A stretch of DNA of 64,000 nucleotides from Sphaerospermopsis kisseleviana NIES-73 (GCF_002368075.1 NZ_AP018314.1:3982664-4046663), one strand, 5' to 3'; counted from the stretch's first letter, positions 35,530 to 44,604 are shown. Translations and numbers: made by a program. The notes: a model not told the origin generated them from the letters alone.

Positions 35530-36696
35530 TTTAAAGTCGGTATTCTCACCACCCACCCAATTCAATATCAAGTACCCTGGTTTCGCCTATTAGCCCAGAA
35601 CGCCGACATTGATCTGCACGTCTTTTTCTGTATGATTCCCAATGCTATGCAGCAGGGAGATGGATTTGGGGTGGCTTTTGAGTGGGATGTTCCTTTATTG
35701 AATGGCTATGAATATCAAGTTTTAACAAATATTGCCCAAACACCATCTGTAACCAACTCTGGGGGCTGTGATACCCCAGAAATTTTTGCGATCGTCAAAA
35801 ACGGCAATTGGGATGTTTTTATCGTCAATGGTTGGGTTGTTAAAAGCTGCCTGCAACTCCTGGTAGCTTGCCGATTGTATAGCGTTCCCTGTATTGTCCG
35901 GGGGGAATCTAATCATCTTGCCCATAGGGCATGGTGGAAAAAACAACTGCAACGGCTATTAATTAGTCAGTATAGTGCCTGTTTGTATATTGGAAAAGCT
36001 AACCAACAGTTTTATCTCAACAATGGTGTAGCACCAGAAAAACTATTTTCTACCCCCTATTGTATAGACAACGAAAGATTTACTGCCCATACCAGTCAGA
36101 TCCTTAGTGAAAAATCCTCTCTTCTAGAAAAATTCCGCTTAGACCCCCACACCGTCACCTTCCTTTATTGTGCTAAGTTTATCCCTAAAAAACATCCCCT
36201 AGATTTACTCCAGGCGATCGCCCTATTACAACAAAACCATCAACCCACAGGGCAACTACTGATGGTGGGAGACGGGGAATTACGCCCTATCTGTGAACAA
36301 TTTGTCCGCGATCACCAACTACCAGTTAGGTTTGCCGGGTTTCTCAACCAGAGTGAAATCATTGCTGCTTACCTGGTGTCCGACTGTCTCGTCCTCCCCT
36401 CTGATGCCGGTGAAACCTGGGGGCTAGTGGTCAATGAAGCCATGGCCTGTGGACTACCAGCAATTGTTTCCGATCAAGTAGGATGCCATTTTGACCTGAT
36501 TACACCGGAAACCGGTTGGACTTACCCCATGGGACAAATAGACAAGTTAGGCGATCGCCTAGCCACAGCGATCAAACTAGGTCAAGCAAAGCTGGCTGAG
36601 ATGGGAAGTAACGCCCGCGCAAAAGTGATGATGGAATATAATTACCAAAAAGTAGTCTGTGGTATTACAGAAGCCATGCGTTATGTGCGGAGTTAA
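35524..36696 (+). CDS. Glycosyltransferase family 4
   Basis: A 390-residue GT4. The start MVFKVGILTTHPIQYQVPWF is typical of a GT4 subgroup, and the second domain begins TFLYCAKFIPKKHPLDLLQA (about residue 210). The donor site is LPSDAGETWGLVVNEAMACG (about 295-314), with the E-x7-E variant ETWGLVVNE. The ATG at 35524 lies in the last unit of a 14-bp repeat; no strong Shine-Dalgarno is seen because the repeat fills the leader. Downstream is the Wzy-like gene. Confidence 0.82.
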   Translation: MVFKVGILTTHPIQYQVPWFRLLAQNADIDLHVFFCMIPNAMQQGDGFGVAFEWDVPLLNGYEYQVLTNIAQTPSVTNSGGCDTPEIFAIVKNGNWDVFIVNGWVVKSCLQLLVACRLYSVPCIVRGESNHLAHRAWWKKQLQRLLISQYSACLYIGKANQQFYLNNGVAPEKLFSTPYCIDNERFTAHTSQILSEKSSLLEKFRLDPHTVTFLYCAKFIPKKHPLDLLQAIALLQQNHQPTGQLLMVGDGELRPICEQFVRDHQLPVRFAGFLNQSEIIAAYLVSDCLVLPSDAGETWGLVVNEAMACGLPAIVSDQVGCHFDLITPETGWTYPMGQIDKLGDRLATAIKLGQAKLAEMGSNARAKVMMEYNYQKVVCGITEAMRYVRS

Positions 36697-36725
36697 CTGT
36701 TACCAGCAACAATGGAAAGTGATTT

Positions 36726-38138
36726 ATGGCATCTGGTATAGTATTACTGATTTCAGTTTTAGGGGCGATTCTCGCCCTAGGCAATTGGCGGCGGGGGATA
36801 TACTGGCTAGTATTTCTAGCAGCAGTACAAGACCCCCTGAGAAAAATGATCCCCGGTGCCCCCGCCAGTGTCCTGTTAGCAAGTGTGCCAATTATATTGG
36901 GTATAATCCTGGGGTTGTCGGGACAAAAAGACTGGTTGCATTCATTCTGGCGAATGTATCCCAATGTGAACCGCAGTTTTAACTGGTTCGCGCTGGCCTG
37001 CATCCCCCCAGCCTTGATTTCTCTGACCTATAGTTCCAACTCCTGGCTCATGACAGTCTTTGGCATCTTTAGCTATGGCGTTTTCTTGGCGGCGATTTTA
37101 GTGGGTTTTCACTTTGCCCAATCTCTGGAAGATATCCAAAGACTATTTAGTTTTTATTGTCTCCTCTCCGTGGTAATGCTGAGTGGCACATTTTTAGAAT
37201 ACTTTAACGTCGTACCTGGATGGACTCTTATAGGTACCAGTGCCTTAGACTTTGATTGGGTGCGACATAGTACTGGCTACGTTGTCAAGCTGATAGCAGG
37301 TTTTTACCGTTCCCCAGATGTCATGGGCTGGCACGCTTCAACAACTTCTATGTTCAGTTTTTTTCTGTCCACCAGCTCGAAACCGAGGCAACGCTACCTC
37401 TGGTTAGCTATTTGTGTCATAGCGATCGCCGCCCTGTTTTTCTGTGGTCGTCGCAAGATGCTTTATATGTTGCCCGTAGCGGCAATAGTTTTTACTTTGA
37501 TCTATGCCCAAGCCCGTGGCGGGCGGATCTTTTCCGTTTTGCCCGTTCTACTGATTCCACTGCTAATTATGATATATATTGGCAACGATCTGGGAGAAGA
37601 TTCCACCTACGTCAGATATTACCAAGATAATTTTGCTGTTGCGGGTGAAGACTTTCGACGACATAATTTTGATGCCTTGATTGAAACAGTGCGTCAGTCG
37701 GGATTTTTTGGAGCCGGTCTGGGATCAGCTTCCCCAGGGAGCCAAAATCTTGCCATTTTCAATGTCCAAAGACCGAGAACTTGGCAAGAAAGTGGCACCA
37801 GTAGGATGATGGTCGAATTGGGAGTACCGGGTTTTATAGCCTTAGTCCTGCTGCTGCTCAGTTTAGTCCTTTCAGCATGGGTACAAGTGCAGTCCCTATT
37901 CAAGTCGCAAATGTACTTAGGGGTTTACACAGGTGGAATTTTAGCCTTTTTCCTGGCAAACATTGGTAGTTTGATGGTATCTGGGCAAATATTAGCAGAC
38001 CCATTTATTACTTTTTTTATTGCTTTCTCCCTGGGGTTAGTATTGTCCTTCGCCAAGTATTGGCAAGCTTTTTTTTGGCATCAAACCCAGAATATAACCC
38101 AAAATATAACAATAGGAAACTCTGAAATTGACCGATAA
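36726..38138 (+). CDS. O-antigen polymerase/ligase-like membrane protein (Wzy/WaaL type)
   Basis: A 470-residue protein with about ten to twelve hydrophobic helices, starting GIVLLISVLGAILALGNW. A large periplasmic loop after helix 9 (YVRYYQDNFAVAGEDFRRHN to RTWQESGTSRMMVELGVPG, about residues 298-375) carries conserved Arg and His, as in PF04932 O-antigen ligases and polymerases. The pattern GFFGAGLGSASPGSQ within the loop is typical. It would polymerise repeat units or transfer the chain outside the inner membrane. Its 3' end overlaps the next gene by 11 bp. Confidence 0.8.
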   Translation: MASGIVLLISVLGAILALGNWRRGIYWLVFLAAVQDPLRKMIPGAPASVLLASVPIILGIILGLSGQKDWLHSFWRMYPNVNRSFNWFALACIPPALISLTYSSNSWLMTVFGIFSYGVFLAAILVGFHFAQSLEDIQRLFSFYCLLSVVMLSGTFLEYFNVVPGWTLIGTSALDFDWVRHSTGYVVKLIAGFYRSPDVMGWHASTTSMFSFFLSTSSKPRQRYLWLAICVIAIAALFFCGRRKMLYMLPVAAIVFTLIYAQARGGRIFSVLPVLLIPLLIMIYIGNDLGEDSTYVRYYQDNFAVAGEDFRRHNFDALIETVRQSGFFGAGLGSASPGSQNLAIFNVQRPRTWQESGTSRMMVELGVPGFIALVLLLLSLVLSAWVQVQSLFKSQMYLGVYTGGILAFFLANIGSLMVSGQILADPFITFFIAFSLGLVLSFAKYWQAFFWHQTQNITQNITIGNSEIDR

Positions 38139-38171
38139 ATTGACCGATAAATTGACCGATAAATTGACCGA
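38128..38171 (+). repeat. TTGACCGATAAA tandem array (3 full and one partial copy)
   Basis: A 12-bp unit repeated in frame at the gene start. It gives Thr-Asp-Lys-Leu repeats and several candidate TTG start codons. It overlaps the final codons of the wzy-like gene. Confidence 0.9.
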
Positions 38172-39336
38172 AATATCGGCTGGATTTTTACCTTTTCTTC
38201 ACGATAATCAAGGTGTGTTAGAAGTAGCATTAATCACCACTTGTTCCACTGAGTCTGTAGGCAGTATGCTGATTTATGTGGACATGGTGACTGAAACCTT
38301 ATCTTCTTACTCACAAAAAGTCCGACTGACCAGGATTGACTTACTGAACCTTGTCCCCGATCTGTTTTTTCTCCCGGCTAAACTGAAAAAACGGTTTCAA
38401 CAGCTTTGGTTACTCTTGATTTCCCCGCTACAGTTGCGTAAATATATGTGCAAATACAATGGCGACATATTTCACCTGATGGATGGTAGTACCTGCTATG
38501 TTCTCAGGAAAATACCGCCAGAAAAATGTGTGGTCACTCTTCACGATTTAATTCCCGTTTTGCAACAAAAAGGGGAATTTCCCATACCCCCGCCTGGTTT
38601 TTTCGCCCGCTGGTTAATTAGAGAAAACTTAAAATCCCTCAAATCCCAGAAAAATATATGTGTTGTCAGCACCTGCACAGGTCAAGACTTTCAACAGAAT
38701 GTTAGCAATCAAATTGTTCCCACTGTGATTTTCCCTGGTATTAGAAGTAGCTTATTAGACTTAATCCCGTCAGAAATCCCCGGATGGCAGGAACGAGTGC
38801 AGGATGGAAAAAGAATAATTTTGCACATTGGTAACAATGGCTTCTATAAGAACCGAGCAACGGTAATTAGAGTTTTTGCCGAACTGGTCAAGAGTCACCC
38901 CCTGTCATTGGTGATGGCTGGGTCTCCCCCAGATATGGATCTGCAAATGATCATTCAAGAACTGCAAGTAGGTGACAAAATTACCTTTGTTTCCTATCCC
39001 AATGATCAGGCGGTATCCTCCCTATACCTGAAGGCTTCCATCTTGCTTTTTCCCAGTTACTATGAGGGATTTGGTTGGCCTCCTTTAGAAGCGATGGCTT
39101 TTGGCTGTCCAGTTGTTTGCTCTCACAGTGGTTCTCTCCCTGAAATAGTTGGTAATGCTGCTCTGATGGCCAGTCCTGATAATCTATCAGCCATAGTTGC
39201 ACAGTGTGATTTTTTACTCAACCAATCGGAGGAAGCAACAAAGCTAGTGCAGGCGGGACTAGAGAATATTCAACGTTTTAGTTCCCTGAAAATGGGGGAA
39301 GATCTCATTAATTTTTATAACCGCGTACAACGGTGA
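38128..39336 (+). CDS. Glycosyltransferase family 4 with a repeated N-terminus
   Basis: A 402-residue GT4 with GRIILHIGNNGFYKNRATVI-like second-domain start (RIILHIGNNGFYKNRATVIR, about residue 230). The donor motif is FPSYYEGFGWPPLEAMAFGC (about 309-328), containing E-x7-E. The first residues are TDKL repeats encoded by a 12-bp tandem array. No ATG precedes the fold; TTG 38128, nine bases after AGGAAAC, is the likely start and overlaps the wzy-like stop. Any of the TTG codons in the array could also initiate. It is the last GT of this operon. Confidence 0.78.
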   Translation: MTDKLTDKLTDKLTEISAGFLPFLHDNQGVLEVALITTCSTESVGSMLIYVDMVTETLSSYSQKVRLTRIDLLNLVPDLFFLPAKLKKRFQQLWLLLISPLQLRKYMCKYNGDIFHLMDGSTCYVLRKIPPEKCVVTLHDLIPVLQQKGEFPIPPPGFFARWLIRENLKSLKSQKNICVVSTCTGQDFQQNVSNQIVPTVIFPGIRSSLLDLIPSEIPGWQERVQDGKRIILHIGNNGFYKNRATVIRVFAELVKSHPLSLVMAGSPPDMDLQMIIQELQVGDKITFVSYPNDQAVSSLYLKASILLFPSYYEGFGWPPLEAMAFGCPVVCSHSGSLPEIVGNAALMASPDNLSAIVAQCDFLLNQSEEATKLVQAGLENIQRFSSLKMGEDLINFYNRVQR

Positions 39337-39496
39337 GGGAGCCGGTGAATAGTGATCCACACACCGAAACCGGGGAATGAACTAAGAATCTCAAGCCAAG
39401 AAATAATATATACATTAGAAATCGAAATTTTGTTAATCAGAAAGTCGCTCAAAGTCCCGCTTACTTTATTCATAATATGGATATCAGAATTTAATT

Positions 39497-39711
39497 AGGG
39501 CTTGCTGAATAAACTCAAAACCTTGATAAATCAAGGGTTTCAGGTGAAAAGTTAGGAAATCAGTGCAGGATTTTTCAGGGGTATACTCCTAAAAGTGTGC
39601 ATTTTCCGGGTGAAATTTCAAAGAATTGGTTACTAACAGATCACCCAAACTCTTGCCTATTCCCTATTCCCTATTCGCTGCCTTAACGAAGAGACTTTTT
39701 CAGCAAACCCT
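39497..39711. mobile_element. MITE with AGGGCTTGCTGAATAA termini
   Basis: The element begins AGGGCTTGCTGAATAAA and ends TTTTTCAGCAAACCCT. The flanks are a 4-bp AATT duplication on each side. Copies lie at 42073 (inverse) and 43445, also with 4-bp duplications. It contains an STRR run of ATTCCCT and no gene. Confidence 0.75.
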
Positions 39712-39801
39712 AATTAACTGGTAATTAACAATGATTGTTTTTGAGAGGATGTCTGAGAAGTATCAGGTTTTATCCAGATCCCCCCTTACTCCCCTTAATA
39801 A

Positions 39802-40015
39802 GCTATCCATTATAAACATCTTTCTTAATATTCATGAGAGCGATCGCTTGCAGACCCCCAACCCTTAATCCTCCGTTGCTGATTCTCAATAAAATGAGGT
39901 TTTTATCAATAAAGATGAGGTGCATTTTGTCAAGATCAGGTAAATTCAAAAGTCTTGAAACCTTTACCAAGTAGAGGTTTTAAGATTGTTAAGAAAGATG
40001 TTTATAATGGATAGC
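39802..40015. mobile_element. MITE-like element with 27-bp perfect inverted repeats
   Basis: GCTATCCATTATAAACATCT... (39802-39828) is mirrored exactly at 39989-40015. About 160 bp without coding capacity lie between. Together with the element at 39497 it explains most of the gene-free stretch 39337-40066; the remainder is AT-rich with a partial AAGAATCTCAAG repeat near 39380. Confidence 0.7.
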
Positions 40016-40066
40016 CTTTTAAGGCGGGGAGCGTCAAAATAGAGTAAACAATACTTAGGTGCTGTC

Positions 40067-40513
40067 ATGAACACAATTAATGTTCTTTACGAACAAGATT
40101 ATTTCCTTTGGCTGGAAGAAACTTATAAATTACTAGAAAATAATCGCATTGAGGAATTAGATTTTTTACATTTAAAGGAGGAAATTCTCAGTTTGGGTAA
40201 TGAACAAAGGCGGAAAGTTGACAGTTACCTGCGTCAATTGCTCATTTACTTATTGTTGTATAAGTATTGGAAATCTGAAAAAGAATACTGTGCCAAAGTT
40301 TGGCAAAATGAAATTGATAACTTTCGATTTGAGCTTGAGTTATTGTTAAAGTCTAAAACGTTGTATAACTATTTCTTGCAAGAAATTGCAGAAATTTATG
40401 TTAAAGCCAGAAGACAGGCTATCAAAAAAAGTGAATTACCTGCTCATCTTTTTCCTGAAAGTTGTCCGTTTTCTGCCGATGATCTACTTGATCCAGAATT
40501 TCTTCCTGATTAA
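40067..40513 (+). CDS. DUF29 domain protein
   Basis: A 148-residue helical protein. LYEQDYFLWLEETYKLLENN followed by LDFLHLKEEILSLGNEQRRK and VDSYLRQLLIYLLLYKYW is the DUF29 signature, and the C-terminus FPESCPFSADDLLDPEFLPD is also typical. The family is abundant in cyanobacteria, often beside mobile elements. Its function is unknown; ideas linking it to toxin-antitoxin or DNA metabolism are unproven. It stands alone between MITEs, so it looks like an independent mobile cassette. Confidence 0.85.
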   Translation: MNTINVLYEQDYFLWLEETYKLLENNRIEELDFLHLKEEILSLGNEQRRKVDSYLRQLLIYLLLYKYWKSEKEYCAKVWQNEIDNFRFELELLLKSKTLYNYFLQEIAEIYVKARRQAIKKSELPAHLFPESCPFSADDLLDPEFLPD

Positions 40514-40761
40514 AATTAGTGATGTCCCTGTGAAATTTCTATAACAATGCTTCTCAAAAATGGGCGATCGCACCCGAATGAATCATGTATCAAAGTGAAG
40601 CACCTCCGCAAAAAAACCTACCCCTGTGATGGCAGGGGGAAGCCTTGAATTTTAATGGTTTTATCCCACATTCCGCACCCCCCAGTGTCACAATCGGTAA
40701 TTTCGGATTTTTGAAGACCTTTGAGGATAATTTTAATACAAAATGGTCTAAAGTTTAGGTA

Positions 40762-40793
40762 GCGATAGCGAAGAGCTGCTGCAAGCAGTTCGC
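40762..40793. repeat. Palindromic repeat around CTGCTGCAAGCAG
   Basis: This block (GCGATAGCGAAGAGCTGCTG onward) is also found, with changes, inside the MITE at 12104. It sits in the gap 40514-41093, whose other content is one inverted-repeat element. Confidence 0.6.
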
Positions 40794-40950
40794 CAATCTC
40801 AAATCCCCAAATGACCATTTTTCGTTGTGTGACAGTTTAGGGTGCGGAAGGTGGGTTGGATGCAATCCCAAAAATTTGACCGCTTTTCACCAGTGGTATG
40901 TATGCCATGAGGAAAGTATAGCATTAAGTTAGTGAAAGTTGGCAAATGAC

Positions 40951-41055
40951 TATACTAAAAACGGGTTACAGCCTTACTATTTAAATCGCTAAGAGTATTG
41001 CTATCCAAAGATTTTTGCCTGAACAAAAGTCTAGCAATCATCCGTTTTTAGTATA
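40951..41055. mobile_element. 105-bp MITE-like element, TATACTAAAAACGG termini
   Basis: TATACTAAAAACGG (40951-40964) is exactly inverted at 41042-41055. There is no coding content. TA at both ends fits a TA-targeting element, but no direct duplication was established. Confidence 0.6.
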
Positions 41056-41093
41056 ACTAGCTAATTTCCTCTTGAAAATTTATAAAACAGCCT

Positions 41094-42023
41094 CTAAAGT
41101 TGATCAGGATTTATCCCCATTGTCTGTAATTTTGCCAGCAATTCCTCCCTTTGTTGGCGCTCCTGTGCCAGTAACAATTCCGCAGCCTCTGCTCTTTGCT
41201 GTGCCTGTTGGGCTTCTTGCTGTGCTTGTTGGGCTTCTTGCTGTGCTTGTTGGGCTTCTTGCTGTGCTTGTTGGGCTTCTTGCTGTGCCTGTTGAGCTTC
41301 TTGCTGTGCTTGTTGAGCTTCTTGCTGTGCTTGTTGGGCTTCTTGCTGTGCCTGTTGAGCTTCTTGCTGTGCTTGTTGAGCTAATTCACGGGCTGTAGGT
41401 AGTAGAACCCCCTCTAAAGTTGCCCAACGCACCCAGACGGCATTGGCTCCCCCAAATTCTCCCGCCCAACGCACTAGAGCTAAACCTAATTTTTGACTGA
41501 TCAGCCTGTTTTGCTCATCGGGAATGATTGGTTCATATCCATAATCCCTGATGATGAAACCAGCAAACTCATTGGGATTAAAAGGATCATACCAAAAGTA
41601 TTCTGGTACTCTGAGCCTGTTTTGGTATATTTCTTTTTTGTCTGTCTTGTCTCTGAAAGCAGTGCTAGAGGATAGCAACTCTACTACCACATCTGGACCT
41701 TTACCCTCTTCCCAAGTTACCCAACATTTGCGCTCTCCCTTGGGAACATCCAACACAGCAAACATATCCGGACCACGGAAATCATGGTTTTTCAATTGAT
41801 GGGGACTAAAGTAAACAAACATATTACCCCCCACAAAGGCATCTTGATCCCCTAACCAAGCAGCTAGGGGATCAACTAGTAAGTCCATTTGCAGTTTATG
41901 GCGATAGGTTTCCATAGGGATGCCGTCATCATATAGTAATTCATCCTGGGTGGGGGGATTAACAAAATCTGGGGTTGAATCTGGTGTCGATTGATCTAAG
42001 TTTAGCAATGTCGATTCACTCAT
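41094..42023 (-). CDS. Uma2 (DUF820) family protein with heptad-repeat coiled coil
   Basis: A 309-residue protein. The N-terminal 190 residues form a Uma2 (DUF820) restriction-endonuclease-like fold, with HQLKNHDFRGPDMFAVLDV, WEEGKGPDVVVELLSSSTAF and LRVPEYFWYDPFNPNEFAGF (the D...E-x-(x) positions of PD-(D/E)XK nucleases). The C-terminal part is a perfect coiled coil of about nine AQQAQQE heptads, encoded by 21-bp tandem repeats. It ends KLQTMGINPDQL, an ending shared with the second Uma2 at 43747 (KLQEMGINPEEI). Uma2 genes are highly multiplied in cyanobacteria; the role is unknown. Confidence 0.85.
   Translation of the reverse strand: MSESTLLNLDQSTPDSTPDFVNPPTQDELLYDDGIPMETYRHKLQMDLLVDPLAAWLGDQDAFVGGNMFVYFSPHQLKNHDFRGPDMFAVLDVPKGERKCWVTWEEGKGPDVVVELLSSSTAFRDKTDKKEIYQNRLRVPEYFWYDPFNPNEFAGFIIRDYGYEPIIPDEQNRLISQKLGLALVRWAGEFGGANAVWVRWATLEGVLLPTARELAQQAQQEAQQAQQEAQQAQQEAQQAQQEAQQAQQEAQQAQQEAQQAQQEAQQAQQEAQQAQQRAEAAELLLAQERQQREELLAKLQTMGINPDQL
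41190..41385 (-). repeat. 21-bp tandem repeat (about nine copies) in the Uma2 gene
   Basis: On the + strand the unit is TTGCTGTGCTTGTTGGGCTTC with minor C/T and G/A variants. It encodes A-Q-Q-A-Q-Q-E heptads on the minus strand. Nearly identical DNA between units suggests recent expansion. Confidence 0.9.
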
Positions 42024-42072
42024 ATTTCCTCCGATTGAATCCCGATGCTTACTAATTTAACTAAGTTTAACT

Positions 42073-42257
42073 AGGGGTTGCTGAGAAAGTCTTTCCGTGA
42101 GGGCATAGGAGATTTGAAAATTTCTTTGCCATCTCTTGAAATCCCAAAAAATGCACACTTTTTCCGGTATACCCTTCAAAACCCTTGCACTAATTTCTGT
42201 GTTTATCAGCCTCTAACCTTTGATATATCAAGGTTTTAGGTTTATTCAGCAAACCCT
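42073..42257. mobile_element. MITE of the AGGGCTTGCTGAATAA family (inverse orientation)
   Basis: Left end AGGGGTTGCTGAGAAAGTC, right end TTTATTCAGCAAACCCT. A perfect 4-bp AACT duplication flanks it. It includes the CCTTGATATATCAAGG hairpin near the right end, which matches the left side of the copy at 39497. Confidence 0.75.
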
Positions 42258-42284
42258 AACTAACATTGATTCGGTTTTGCATAT

Positions 42285-42531
42285 CCAGGGAGCCGGGGAA
42301 TGAATTAAGAGACTCAAAGCTCAAGTCGGTTAAAAACCGACTAGTACCGCTTCGCGGAAGTCAAAAATCAAAAGTCAAAAATCAAAAATAATAAGTCGTA
42401 AGCTTTTTAGCGATTGAGAATGGTTGGTTTATTTACGCCGTGCTGTACTAGATATGAAAACTTAACTATAATTTCTCAGTCGGTTTTTAACCGACTTTAG
42501 CTTTTAGACTCTTAATTAATTCCCTGACTCC
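42285..42531. mobile_element. MITE-like element of the CCAGGGA...GTCGGTT family
   Basis: Left arm from CCAGGGAGCC through AAAAACCGACTAG; right arm from CAGTCGGTTTTTAACCGAC to TTCCCTGAC. It has the same architecture as 32908-33129. The centre holds short TCAAAAATC tandem copies. With the preceding MITE it accounts for most of the gap 42024-42672; no gene is seen there. Confidence 0.7.
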
Positions 42532-42672
42532 TGTTTGGATAAGCTGTTATGCCTTTAACTGGAATAATGAATACAAGCAAGATGCTTGTGCCACTGTAAC
42601 TTCAGGTTTTTTAATTATACAGTTTAGCTGCACATCAGCTTAACTATCAATGGAGAGCTTAAATTTACCGCA

Positions 42673-43446
42673 ATGCTAGAACAAATTACCCCCCTCATCC
42701 TCACCTATAACGAAGCCCCCAACATTCAGCGCACCCTAGAAAAACTCACCTGGGCAAAACAAATTATTGTCATTGATAGTTACAGCACAGATCAAACCTT
42801 AGAAATTCTCTCAAATTATCCCCAAATCACCGTATTTAAACGTAAATTTGATTCCTTTGCCAGTCAATGCAATTATGGCTTACAGCAAGTTAAATCAGAA
42901 TGGGTTTTATCTCTGGATGCTGATTATATCTTAACTGATGAACTAATTACGGAGATTAAAAATTTACCTCTAGATACTACCATTGACGGTTACTTTGCTA
43001 GATTTAAATATTGTGTGTTTGGTAAACCTTTAAGAGGTACTCTACTTCCACCCCGCCAGATATTATACAGAATAGAAAAAGCAAATTATCAAGATGATGG
43101 ACACGCTCATCGGGTTTTAGTAGAAGGTAACTCTAGTCAACTGACAGCATACATTTACCACGACGATCGCAAACCATTAAATCGCTGGTTATGGGCGCAA
43201 CAACGTTACATGGTGATTGAGTCCAAAAAACTCCTAGAAACCCCCAACCATGAACTTAGTTTAGGCGATCGTCTTCGTAAGCTAAAAATCATCGCCCCAT
43301 TAATTATACTGGTTTATTGCCTGATTGTCAAAAGAGGCATTTTAGATGGTAAATATGGTTTGTATTACGCATTGCAGCGAGTCTTGGCAGAAATTCTGCT
43401 CAGTATAAATTTAATAGAGGCTAGTTTTAATCACAGGGATAAATAG
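42673..43446 (+). CDS. WaaE/KdtX-like glycosyltransferase family 2
   Basis: A 257-residue GT2 with QITPLILTYNEAPNIQRTLE, IIVIDSYSTDQTLEIL, FASQCNYGLQQVKSEWVLSL and the metal site LDADYILTDEL (about residues 75-85). FKYCVFGKPLRGTLLPPRQI follows, then a C-terminal membrane-associated helix (LIILVYCLIVKRGILDGKYG). This layout matches the LPS-core beta-1,4-glucosyltransferase (WaaE) and similar cyanobacterial proteins. The native stop TAG is formed together with the first bases of the MITE at 43445. Confidence 0.8.
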   Translation: MLEQITPLILTYNEAPNIQRTLEKLTWAKQIIVIDSYSTDQTLEILSNYPQITVFKRKFDSFASQCNYGLQQVKSEWVLSLDADYILTDELITEIKNLPLDTTIDGYFARFKYCVFGKPLRGTLLPPRQILYRIEKANYQDDGHAHRVLVEGNSSQLTAYIYHDDRKPLNRWLWAQQRYMVIESKKLLETPNHELSLGDRLRKLKIIAPLIILVYCLIVKRGILDGKYGLYYALQRVLAEILLSINLIEASFNHRDK

Positions 43447-43660
43447 GGCTTGCTGAATAAACCCAAAATACTCGTAAATCAAAGGTTTGAGGCTGATCAG
43501 GAGGAAAGAAAGTGCAAGATTTTTGAAGGGTATACCTTAAAAACTGTGCATTTTGGGTCTGATAAATTAGAAAATCTGGGGATAACAGATAGCTAAAACT
43601 ATTCCCTATTCCCTATTCCCTATTCCCTGCCTCAACGAAGGGACTTTTTCAGCAAACCCT
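43445..43660. mobile_element. MITE of the AGGGCTTGCTGAATAA family
   Basis: AGGGCTTGCTGAATAAACC to TTTTTCAGCAAACCCT with a 4-bp AAAT duplication. The element touches the stop codon of the preceding GT2 gene. Four ATTCCCT heptamers lie at 43601-43628. Confidence 0.75.
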
Positions 43661-43746
43661 AAATAAACAAGTATGTGCTGATTTCCTGGAAATGTCGATA
43701 ATTATCCACACGGAATACAATAAATGAACAGCCATTGCTTAACACC

Positions 43747-44535
43747 ATGACAGTTATAGAACGCCATCCCTTATACACATTACCCCCTGTGAGATGGGAA
43801 AAACTGCCAGCGGATTTCCCCCTACCAGACGAACCAGTGGAAAGTAATCTTCAACCCCTCCTGGCTGCGGCTTTGCGAGAATCCTTAGAACTGGCTGGAT
43901 TAATCTTAGAATCCATGCTCATTGCTTCCAATTTTGGGCTATGCGCCACAGTGGGCGACAAAACCATCGTCAAAGCCCCCGACTGGGTTTATATACCTGT
44001 AGCTCATCCCCTGCCAGAGGGAGAAGTGCGCCGGAGTTATACTCCCCACGCCGAAGGAGAACCCCCCGCCATTGTGATGGAATTTATCTCTGCTACTGAG
44101 GGGGGAGAATATTCTATTAATCCCCATTATCCCTATGGTAAATGGTATTTTTATGAACAAATTTTAAAAGTCCCTGTATATGTGATCTTCCATCCTCAAA
44201 CCGGAACCTTAGATGTTTATCATTTAACAGACGGTAAATACCAGCAACAATCCCCAGATGAACAGGGAAGATTTTACCTAGCAACTTTAAACCTGTTTTT
44301 GGGTGTATGGAGAGGTAAAAAAGCAGAAATGGTAACCTTTTGGTTGCGCTGGTGGGATGAATCCGGTAATTTGCTTCTTTGGGGTTCTGAATTATTAGAA
44401 CAAGAACGCCAAAGGGCTGAACAAGAACGTCAAAGGGCTGAACAAGAACGCCAAAGGGCTGAACAAGCCGAAGAGAAAGCCGCTAAATTAGCAGCAAAAC
44501 TGCAAGAAATGGGGATTAATCCCGAAGAAATTTAA
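43747..44535 (+). CDS. Uma2 (DUF820) family protein with short heptad repeat
   Basis: A 262-residue Uma2 protein. GDKTIVKAPDWVYIPVAHPL, PPAIVMEFISATEGGEYSIN and WYFYEQILKVPVYVIFHPQT supply the PD-(D/E)XK-like acidic positions. The C-terminus has three EQERQRA heptads (21-bp DNA repeats at about 44397-44463), then KLQEMGINPEEI, the same end type as the Uma2 at 41094. ATG 43747 is chosen; a TTG four codons earlier is weaker. Function unknown. Confidence 0.82.
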   Translation: MTVIERHPLYTLPPVRWEKLPADFPLPDEPVESNLQPLLAAALRESLELAGLILESMLIASNFGLCATVGDKTIVKAPDWVYIPVAHPLPEGEVRRSYTPHAEGEPPAIVMEFISATEGGEYSINPHYPYGKWYFYEQILKVPVYVIFHPQTGTLDVYHLTDGKYQQQSPDEQGRFYLATLNLFLGVWRGKKAEMVTFWLRWWDESGNLLLWGSELLEQERQRAEQERQRAEQERQRAEQAEEKAAKLAAKLQEMGINPEEI

Positions 44536-44604
44536 GGCGCGGAAATCCTCGTTTTCCTATTAGACCTGCCCGAAAATTACATAAGCATAACCTGAAACCC
44601 ATTC

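Noticed and set aside
41072..41398. Leucine-rich + strand ORFs opposite the Uma2 repeat
   Set aside because: They are antisense readings of the 21-bp heptad repeat.
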